A DNA stretch of 14,144 nucleotides from positions 1 to 14,144 of the forward strand of contig JACMQP010000314.1 of NCBI GenBank assembly GCA_014376915.1, given 5' to 3'. The translations under genes were made by a program, and so were the position numbers. The notes under the pieces are model-generated. The model did no database searches and was not told the origin of the DNA. It saw only the letters and a program-made list of their open reading frames with translations. Below are positions 6,615 through 14,144 of this stretch, one piece after another (positions within the stretch are counted from its first letter, which is position 1; each line of letters begins with the position of its first letter). Source of the stretch: Ramlibacter sp. Lineage in GTDB: Bacteria; Pseudomonadota; Gammaproteobacteria; Burkholderiales; Burkholderiaceae.

Positions 6615-6618
6615 GGAG
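6615..6618 (+). promoter_or_regulatory. clpB ribosome binding site
   Basis: GGAG lies 8 bases before the ATG at 6627. It supports that start over an in-frame TTG at 6576, which falls inside the sigma32 -35 box. Confidence 0.65.
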
Positions 6619-6626
6619 CATTCAAC

Positions 6627-9248
<2,622 letters not shown>

Positions 9249-9265
9249 TCGGCCGCGGGGTTGTC

Positions 9266-9286
9266 GTCCCGGCCTTGCGCCGGGAT
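9266..9286. repeat. GC-rich palindromic hairpin downstream of clpB (REP-like)
   Basis: TCCCGGC (9267-9273) and GCCGGGA (9279-9285) form a perfect 7-base-pair stem around the loop CTTGC, extendable by a G-T pair. The surrounding GTCGTCCCGG...CCGGGATCC resembles the dispersed palindromic units seen in many proteobacterial intergenic regions. It lies 18 bases after the clpB stop and could also protect or help end the clpB mRNA; the bases after it (TCCTTCTCTTT) are T-rich but not a clean U-tract. Confidence 0.45.
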
Positions 9287-9307
9287 CCTTCTCTTTGCCC
9301 ATAATGC

Positions 9308-9344
9308 AAGAGGACCGCAGCGAAGGCTCCGGTCCTCTTTTTTT
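9308..9344 (+). terminator. Rho-independent terminator of clpB
   Basis: AAGAGGACCG (9308-9317) pairs perfectly with CGGTCCTCTT (9330-9339). Inside, AGC (9319-9321) pairs with GCT (9326-9328) across a GAAG tetraloop, with one C-C mismatch between the two stems. The run of seven T at 9338-9344 gives the U-tract. This is a textbook intrinsic terminator about 60 bases after the clpB stop. Confidence 0.9.
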
Positions 9345-9351
9345 CAAGCGA

Positions 9352-9663
9352 ATGCCAACCCTCTTCACTTTCCTCCTCCGCCTGGTCCTGCTTGCTGCCG
9401 GCCTCGTCTTCGCCGCCAGTCTCGCGGCGGTCGTCATGCTCGCCGTCGCGCTCTGGGGCATACGTTACGTGTGGGCCCGGCTCACCGGCTGGCCGGTCAG
9501 TCCTTTCATTGTGCGAATCGATCCCCGCGCCGGGTTCAAGCGCATGTACCGCAGGGCAGGGCAGGCCACTGCGGCGACGCAGGCGCAACCGGTGCGGCCC
9601 GACAGGCGCGAGATTTTCGACGTGACCGACGTTGAGCCCAAGCCGCCCCGAAGCCGACTTTGA
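9352..9663 (+). CDS. Small inner-membrane protein of unknown function
   Basis: A 103-residue protein. Residues 2-40 are strongly hydrophobic (LRLVLLAAGLVFAASLAAVV, then a LAVALWG stretch), enough for one long or two short membrane helices, followed by a basic stretch (RIDPRAGFKRMYRRAG) and a polar tail rich in Arg, Asp and Pro that is probably cytoplasmic. The frame is open further upstream to about 9295, but that part lies inside the terminator hairpin; the ATG at 9352 begins the hydrophobic region. A Shine-Dalgarno is not evident (AAGCGA is weak). It starts only 7 bases after the terminator U-tract, so its promoter is unclear. The glycosyltransferase gene follows after 8 bases. Codon use looks genuine, but the function is not recognised. 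Confidence 0.65.
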   Translation: MPTLFTFLLRLVLLAAGLVFAASLAAVVMLAVALWGIRYVWARLTGWPVSPFIVRIDPRAGFKRMYRRAGQATAATQAQPVRPDRREIFDVTDVEPKPPRSRL

Positions 9664-9671
9664 CGCAGGGG

Positions 9672-11201
9672 ATGCGCAATGAGCAGGGGACGGACGATTC
9701 CCGTGCGGGTGTCTTCCTGCTGCTGTTCGGGTGGCTTGCCGCAACCGCGTGGATCCGCGTGCTTGCATTGCCCGATGAAGGGCGTTATGTCGGCGTTGCC
9801 TGGGAGATGCTGCGTTCGGGCGAGTGGCTGACCCCGCAGCTGAACGGCCTTCCGTATTTCCACAAGCCCCCGCTGTTTTACTGGATCACGGCGGCCAGCC
9901 TCTGGGCCGGCGGCCTGCACGAATGGTCGGCAAGGGTGGCGCCCCTGCTGGGCGCGATGGCGGCCACACTCTCCCTTTTCCATTTCGTCCGGCGCTGGTC
10001 AGGCGCCGGAGCGGCCCGCGCAAGCGTGCTGGTCTTGGCGACGCAGCCCCTGTTCTTTCTGGGAGCGCAGTTCGCCAACCTGGACATGCTGGTGGCGGGC
10101 TGCATCACGGTCACGATTCTTCTTGCTGCCGATGCGGCCCTGCGCATCATCGCCGGCCAACCGCATCGGCGTGTCCTGGCGGTCGCGTACCTGGCGGCAG
10201 CTCTTGGTGTGCTTGCCAAGGGTTTGATCGGGGCGGCGATTCCGGCCATCGTGATCCTGGTCTGGCTTGCAGCCATGCATCGGTGGAAGGTCATGGGCAG
10301 GCTAGTCTGGCTGCCGGGATTGGCACTGTTTCTTGCGGTCACGGCACCCTGGTTCATCGCGATGCAGGTTCGCTTCCCGTCCTTCTTCGATTATTTTTTT
10401 ATCGTCCAGCAGTTCACCCGTTACACCCGGACCGGTTTCAACAACCCCCAGCCGTTCTGGTTCTACCCCGTCGTGCTGTCCGTTCTCGTCCTGCCCTGGT
10501 CACCCTGGCTGTACCGCGCCATGTCCCGGACGTATTGGCGGGACGCATTGGCTTTGCCGGTCCGGATGCTGATGTGGTCATGGCTCTTTGTCGTCGTCCT
10601 GTTCTTTTCCTTTCCTCAATCCAAGCTGGTCGGCTACGTTCTTCCTGCGCTTGCGCCCCTCGCATTCCTGATCGCCGATACCGCCCGACCGCTGCTGCAC
10701 CGGTCGGGCCAGGCCCGCCGGCTCTGGGTGAGTTCCGCGGTGGTCGCAGTCGTTGCAAGTCTGGGACTGATCGCCGGGACCATGGCGAAATCGCAGAACT
10801 CCAAACGCGACCTGGCGCAAACCATGGCCGCCTTGCGCCAACCCGGCGAGCCGATTTTCTTTCTTCACGAGTACTTCTATGAGGTGCCGTTTTACGCGCG
10901 CTTGACCGAGCCCGTGCTGGTGGTGGGCGACTGGCAGGGGCCGGCAAGCGATCAGGCCGACAACTGGAAGAAGGAACTGGTCGACGCGGGCAGGTTTGCC
11001 GGTAATGGCACGCTCGTTGATGACAAGCAGCTGGTGAAGACGCTGTGTTCCGCTCCCGTCAACTGGATCATGACGTCCGCCAACGTGGCGGCCCGTTACG
11101 CCTTTCTGGCGGAGGTGAAGCCGGTAATCAGCGTGCAGCAGACGCAACTGTTGCGCATCGATCGGGCCTCGCTGCATGGGAACAAGCGCTGGTGCGGTTG
11201 A
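9672..11201 (+). CDS. Polyprenyl-phosphate-sugar glycosyltransferase, ArnT/PMT-like (GT83)
   Basis: A 509-residue polytopic inner-membrane protein. GT83/GT39-type enzymes move a sugar from an undecaprenyl-phosphate carrier to lipid A, protein or another periplasmic acceptor. The signature is the first periplasmic loop: ALPDEGRYVGVAWEM with the acidic pair Asp35-Glu36, then SGEWLTPQLNGLPYFHKPPLFYW, matching the ArnT pattern (D-E-x-R-Y, YF-KPP-YW). About 11-12 hydrophobic helices follow, including one with LGVLAKGLIG, and a soluble C-terminal periplasmic domain begins near residue 370. Length fits (ArnT about 550). No arnB/C/A/D genes are nearby, so aminoarabinose transfer is not shown. Start: ATG at 9672; a TTG at 9660 overlapping the preceding stop is the alternative. 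Base composition is visibly less GC-rich than in neighbouring genes. Confidence 0.8.
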   Translation: MRNEQGTDDSRAGVFLLLFGWLAATAWIRVLALPDEGRYVGVAWEMLRSGEWLTPQLNGLPYFHKPPLFYWITAASLWAGGLHEWSARVAPLLGAMAATLSLFHFVRRWSGAGAARASVLVLATQPLFFLGAQFANLDMLVAGCITVTILLAADAALRIIAGQPHRRVLAVAYLAAALGVLAKGLIGAAIPAIVILVWLAAMHRWKVMGRLVWLPGLALFLAVTAPWFIAMQVRFPSFFDYFFIVQQFTRYTRTGFNNPQPFWFYPVVLSVLVLPWSPWLYRAMSRTYWRDALALPVRMLMWSWLFVVVLFFSFPQSKLVGYVLPALAPLAFLIADTARPLLHRSGQARRLWVSSAVVAVVASLGLIAGTMAKSQNSKRDLAQTMAALRQPGEPIFFLHEYFYEVPFYARLTEPVLVVGDWQGPASDQADNWKKELVDAGRFAGNGTLVDDKQLVKTLCSAPVNWIMTSANVAARYAFLAEVKPVISVQQTQLLRIDRASLHGNKRWCG

Positions 11202-11224
11202 CCGCGCCTGCTTCTTGCTTTTTC
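11191..11224 (+). terminator. Candidate terminator overlapping the glycosyltransferase stop
   Basis: GGTGCGGT (11191-11198) and ACCGCGCC (11201-11208) form an 8-base-pair stem (one T-G pair) spanning the TGA stop, followed by the T-rich TGCTTCTTGCTTTTTC. The U-tract is interrupted, so efficiency is uncertain. Confidence 0.45.
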
Positions 11225-11351
11225 GGGTGCCAACGCATCGAGCGAGCGCCCCGGCCAGAAGCCAAGCACCCGGCACCGGGCGCCCGCATACGCACTACCC
11301 CTCACCCGAGAGGTCAGTAGCGGGTCAGCACGTGCGCGGGACCATCGATGT
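11202..11351. other. 150-base intergenic gap before the efflux operon
   Basis: This must hold the promoter of the efflux operon, but no convincing -35/-10 pair is visible. It contains a perfect 7-base inverted repeat, CGGGTGC at 11224-11230 and GCACCCG at 11266-11272, separated by 35 bases, and a direct repeat GGTCAG at 11312 and 11323. No coding potential is seen. Confidence 0.5.
11312..11328 (+). repeat. Direct repeat GGTCAG with 11-base period upstream of the efflux operon
   Basis: GGTCAG occurs at 11312-11317 and 11323-11328, offset by 11 bases, about one helical turn, and 24 bases before the outer-membrane-factor ATG. Same-face direct repeats are typical of response-regulator sites. It may be chance; no regulator is encoded in the window. 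Confidence 0.25.
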
Positions 11352-12605
11352 ATGAGCTTACGACCGTTGTTCCTCGGCGCAATCCTGCTGGCGGCCTGGC
11401 CTGCGCGGGCCCAGCCCGCGTCGCCGTCCAGCACCGTCTCGCTGTCGCAGGTGATGCAGGCCGCGCGCGAGAATCTGGACGTCTCGCTGGCGCGGCGCGC
11501 CCTGGCGGCGGCACAGGCCGATGTGGCGAGCGCGGACCATGCACCGGCGCCGGTGCTTTCGGCCAAGGCCGCATCGATCGACCTGCAGAATGGCGTCGGC
11601 ACCGGCAACCTCCTGCGCGACAAGCGGATCGACAAGTCGCTGGGCATCGACTGGACCTGGGAGCGCGGCAACAAGCGAGAGCTGCGCACGCGCGCCGCAA
11701 AGTTCAGCGCCGACGCCGCGCAGGCGGACCTGCAGGAGGTGCAGGTGCAACAACAGCTGGCCGCGGCCGGTGCGTATTACGACCTGATGGCGGCGCAGGA
11801 GCGCATTGCGCACGTCGAAGCCATCGCGCGCAGTGCGGCCGATCTGAGTACCACGGCACAGCGGCGGGTCGGCGCGGGCGACCTGTCCAGGCAGGAAGCG
11901 CTGCGCACCGAAATCGAAGCGCAGCGCGCCGGCTCCGAAGTGCGCAGCGCCCAGGCGGAGCGGCAGAAGGCGGCAGCGGCAATGTCCCTGCTGACCGGAT
12001 TGCCGCAACCCTTTAGCCTGGTTGCGGACTGGCCGGCGCTGGACGCGGCCGTCTCCGGGATGCCCGACGTCGAACTGCGCGCCGATGTCCGGGCGGCGCA
12101 GCAGCGGCTCGCGGCGGCGGGTGCCGCGCTGGACGGCGCCCTGGCGCTGCGCCGGGCCGACGTGACCCTGGGCAGTTCGATCGACCACTTCCCGGGAACG
12201 TCCACCCGGCAGCTCGAAGTGCGGCTGCAACTGCCGCTCATCGGCGTGCTGGGCAGCTACGGCTTCGAAGGAGAGATCGGCCGGGCCCGCGTGCTGATGT
12301 CGCAGTCGCAGGACCAGCTTGAAAAGACGCAGCGTGCCGCAGCGGCCGACAGCCAGCGCCTGCAGCAGGAGCTGCAGGTCAGCGCCACCCGGTCCCGGAC
12401 CTACCAGGAGGCCATCGTGCCGCGCGCCCGCCAGGTCGCTTCGATGTCCGAACTGGCCTACCGGCAGGGCGCGATGTCGTTGGCCGACCTCATCGATGCG
12501 CGGCGGACCCTGCGCACTGCGCTGCTCGAGGACGTCGCGTCCCGGGCCGACCACGCGCGCGCGCTGGCCGCCTGGCAATTGCGTGCCGGTCCGGACCCGC
12601 GCTGA
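11352..12605 (+). CDS. TolC-family outer-membrane efflux protein (CzcC/CusC-like)
   Basis: A 417-residue outer-membrane channel subunit that would form the trimeric exit duct of a tripartite efflux pump. An N-terminal signal peptide (LFLGAILLAAWPARA, cleavage predicted after Ala20, before QPAS) lacks a lipobox cysteine, so it is not lipidated. Two OEP repeats follow (about 28-220 and 235-410), made of long Ala/Gln/Arg-rich helices with the typical AAAQADVASADHAPAPVLSA start and a MSELAYRQGAMSLADLIDARRTL end, the standard TolC-family C-terminal motif. It is slightly shorter than CusC (about 460). GGGA at 11338-11341 may serve as ribosome site for the ATG at 11352. The adaptor gene follows after 27 bases and the pump after that, so this is the first gene of a CBA-type operon. 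Confidence 0.87.
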   Translation: MSLRPLFLGAILLAAWPARAQPASPSSTVSLSQVMQAARENLDVSLARRALAAAQADVASADHAPAPVLSAKAASIDLQNGVGTGNLLRDKRIDKSLGIDWTWERGNKRELRTRAAKFSADAAQADLQEVQVQQQLAAAGAYYDLMAAQERIAHVEAIARSAADLSTTAQRRVGAGDLSRQEALRTEIEAQRAGSEVRSAQAERQKAAAAMSLLTGLPQPFSLVADWPALDAAVSGMPDVELRADVRAAQQRLAAAGAALDGALALRRADVTLGSSIDHFPGTSTRQLEVRLQLPLIGVLGSYGFEGEIGRARVLMSQSQDQLEKTQRAAAADSQRLQQELQVSATRSRTYQEAIVPRARQVASMSELAYRQGAMSLADLIDARRTLRTALLEDVASRADHARALAAWQLRAGPDPR

Positions 12606-12632
12606 TTTTTCTCCATCCTTCACGAGCCTGCC

Positions 12633-13811
12633 TTGAAACCGACCCTGTCCCTGACGCTTGCCTTTGTGATGACGCTCACCGCCTGCCATGACGCGCCCGC
12701 ACCGACGGCGGAAATCCCGCTGCCGGAACTGCGCGGTACCCAGCTGCGCTTTCCCCCCGGACATCCGCAACTGGCCCAACTCGGCCTGGCGCCGGCGGCC
12801 CCGGGCAAGACGGTGGTGGTGGACATGCCGGCGCGCCTGGTCTGGAACGAGGAGCGGACCCAGCGCATCTACGCGCCCTTCGCCGGCCGGGTGGTGCGGA
12901 TCGCCGCCGACCTGGGCCAAGCCGTGAAGCGCGGGACCTTGCTGGCGCAACTGGCCTCTCCGGATTTCGGGATCGCGCAGGCCGACACGGCCAAGGCGCA
13001 GGCCGATTCCCAACTGACGCAGAAGTCGCTGCAACGCCAGCGGGATTTGTTCGAGGCGGGAATCATCGCCCGCAAGGATCTGGACCTGGCCGAAGCCGAA
13101 GCGGCACGCTCCCATGCCGAGATCCAGCGAGCCGAGGCGCGCACCCGCCTGTATGGCGGGACGACCGGCGCGGTGAACCAGAACCTGGCGCTGGTCGCCG
13201 GCATCGTCGGCGTGGTGGTGGAGAGAAATCTCACTCCCGGCCAGGAGTTGCGTCCCGACCAGGCTGGGCCGGGCGTGCCGCCGCTGTTCGTCGTCAGCGA
13301 CCCGACCTCGCTCTGGGTGCAGATCGACGCCCGCGAATCCGAGGCGCCGACCCTGCGACCCGGCACCACGTTCGAGCTGATCGTGCCGTCGTTGCCGGGT
13401 CAGATGTTCGAAGGCAAAGTCACTGCCGCCGGCGATTCGATCGACCCGGCGACCCGCACCATCAAGGTCCGCGGCGTGATCGCCAATCCCGATCGCAGGC
13501 TCAAGGCGGAGATGCTGGCGACCGCACGGGTGCACCGCACCCTCGGCGCCGGCGTGGTGGTCCCTGCCCAGGCAGTCTCGTTGCGCGGCACCAAGCATTC
13601 CGTGATGGTTCAGGTGCAGCCCGGCGTGTTCGAGCCGCGCGACGTTGTCCTGGGCTACCAGGGCCCGCGCGAAGTCGTGGTGACGCAGGGCCTGGAAGCC
13701 GGCGAGCAGGTGGTGAGCGAGAACGTGTTGCTGCTGGCCCGGCAGTACCGCATCGCCCAGGAGGCTGCCACTGCCACTGCTACTGCCACTGCTCCGGCGG
13801 CGGCGCGATGA
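12633..13811 (+). CDS. RND efflux periplasmic adaptor (membrane fusion) lipoprotein, CzcB/CusB-like
   Basis: A 392-residue periplasmic adaptor bridging the inner-membrane pump and the outer-membrane channel. The start is TTG (12633), the only initiator that keeps the full signal peptide; ribosome site weak. A lipobox LTAC ends at Cys18, so the mature protein is predicted to be a lipoprotein. Domains: membrane-proximal strand (60-75), barrel-sandwich hybrid half IYAPFAGRVVRIAADLGQAV (79-98), an alpha-hairpin (about 112-172) with LQRQRDLFEAGIIARKDLD, the second hybrid half VAGIVGVVVERNLTPGQELRP (188-208), a beta-barrel with SLWVQIDARESEA, and a C-terminal domain. It lacks the His- or Met-rich N-terminal metal-binding extension of some metal adaptors. 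The tail is a low-complexity Ala-Thr run coded by a hexanucleotide repeat. The stop overlaps the pump ATG by four bases. Confidence 0.88.
   Translation: MKPTLSLTLAFVMTLTACHDAPAPTAEIPLPELRGTQLRFPPGHPQLAQLGLAPAAPGKTVVVDMPARLVWNEERTQRIYAPFAGRVVRIAADLGQAVKRGTLLAQLASPDFGIAQADTAKAQADSQLTQKSLQRQRDLFEAGIIARKDLDLAEAEAARSHAEIQRAEARTRLYGGTTGAVNQNLALVAGIVGVVVERNLTPGQELRPDQAGPGVPPLFVVSDPTSLWVQIDARESEAPTLRPGTTFELIVPSLPGQMFEGKVTAAGDSIDPATRTIKVRGVIANPDRRLKAEMLATARVHRTLGAGVVVPAQAVSLRGTKHSVMVQVQPGVFEPRDVVLGYQGPREVVVTQGLEAGEQVVSENVLLLARQYRIAQEAATATATATAPAAAR
13767..13790 (+). repeat. Hexanucleotide tandem repeat in the adaptor C-terminus
   Basis: Four tandem copies of GCCACT (third copy GCTACT) encode alternating Ala-Thr just before the adaptor's stop. 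Changes in copy number would keep the frame and alter only the tail length. Confidence 0.7.
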
Positions 13812-14144
13812 AGCGGCTGGTTCAATATGCCCTACACCAGCCGGTGTTCATCGTGCTGGGCACACTATTGTTCGCGCTGGCCGGAATCGTCGCCTTCAAC
13901 AACCTGTCGGTCGAGGCCTTTCCGGACGTCACCGACACCCAGGTGACGGTGATCGCCCTGTATCCGGGCCGCGCCGCGGAGGAGGTGGAAAAGCAGGTGA
14001 CGCTGCCGATCGAGCTCGCCCTGGCCGGGTTGCCCAACTCGATCCGGGTGTTCTCGCACACCCAGTTCGGGCTGTCCTTTACCGTGGTGACCTACGACGA
14101 CAAGGCCGACGTGCTGGCGGTGCGCGCGCAGGTCAACGAGCGGA
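13808..14144 (+). CDS. Heavy-metal efflux RND pump (CusA/CzcA family), N-terminal part
   Basis: The first 112 codons of an inner-membrane, proton-driven RND transporter of the HME subfamily; full-length members have about 1,030-1,070 residues, and the rest lies beyond the right edge. The visible part shows a basic start MKRLVQYALHQPV, the first transmembrane helix (11-30), and the porter-domain signature LSVEAFPDVTDTQVTV, YPGRAAEEVEKQVTLPIE and LAGLPNSIRVFSHTQFGLS, all characteristic of CusA/CzcA rather than AcrB. The ATG overlaps the adaptor stop (ATGA, 13808-13811), giving translational coupling. Substrate (Cu/Ag versus Co/Zn/Cd or other) depends on transmembrane residues outside the window and cannot be decided. 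Confidence 0.92.
   Translation, partial: MKRLVQYALHQPVFIVLGTLLFALAGIVAFNNLSVEAFPDVTDTQVTVIALYPGRAAEEVEKQVTLPIELALAGLPNSIRVFSHTQFGLSFTVVTYDDKADVLAVRAQVNER

Noticed and set aside
6576..6626. Seventeen-residue upstream extension of ClpB from a TTG
   Set aside because: The TTG lies within the sigma32 -35 box, and ClpB proteins normally begin at the MRLDKLT sequence, which has its own ribosome site.
9672..11201. Polymyxin-resistance (arn) locus
   Set aside because: The glycosyltransferase belongs to the ArnT superfamily, but no arnB, arnC, arnA or arnD gene is present, so aminoarabinose modification cannot be claimed.
11358..13598. 746-codon minus-strand open frame opposite the efflux channel and adaptor genes
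   Set aside because: Its length is striking, but it lies exactly antisense to two genes with full family signatures and its translation is a repetitive Arg/Gly/His/Gln-rich shadow.

Overview
The window is high-GC DNA that reads as chromosome of a betaproteobacterium in the order Burkholderiales, most likely Comamonadaceae (Ramlibacter/Variovorax-like). This rests on a Bug/TctC-type solute receptor, a MarR regulator of a type common in that group, a moeA-moaD-moaE cluster near clpB, and dense G/C-ending codons. The taxonomic call is an inference from gene content. No tRNA, rRNA, CRISPR array, insertion sequence or phage gene was seen, and no stretch over 300 bases lacks a gene.

Left part (1-3118, + strand): the 3' end of moeA overlaps moaD, and moaE follows 2 bases later. 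This is a tightly coupled molybdenum-cofactor operon: MoaD and MoaE form molybdopterin synthase, and MoeA inserts molybdate. A secreted prolyl oligopeptidase (S9 family) follows 14 bases after moaE, starting at a TTG codon.

Middle (3115-5924): a minus-strand MarR regulator meets the peptidase tail to tail, with the two stop codons sharing CTAG. It is divergent from a two-gene + strand operon encoding a Bug-type periplasmic receptor and a PhzS/salicylate-hydroxylase-type FAD monooxygenase. A good sigma70-like promoter and an imperfect palindrome lie in the divergent gap, so a small MarR-controlled aromatic-compound uptake and hydroxylation unit is likely.

Centre-right (5937-9344): a conserved-looking 195-residue protein of unknown function (- strand) is divergent from clpB. 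clpB has a recognisable heat-shock (sigma32) promoter and ends at a strong rho-independent terminator, preceded by a second GC-rich hairpin.

Right part (9352-14144, + strand): a small membrane protein and an ArnT/PMT-like GT83 glycosyltransferase form a pair. After a 150-base gap comes a heavy-metal efflux operon: a TolC-type outer-membrane factor, a lipoprotein periplasmic adaptor, and the first 112 codons of a CusA/CzcA-type RND pump that runs off the window.

Most of the window is ordinary housekeeping and accessory metabolism. The parts most worth a second look are the MarR-Bug-monooxygenase unit with its operator, the apparent insertion of accessory genes between moaE and clpB, and the uncharacterised 195-residue and 103-residue proteins. 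I found no convincing evidence of a wholly new system.
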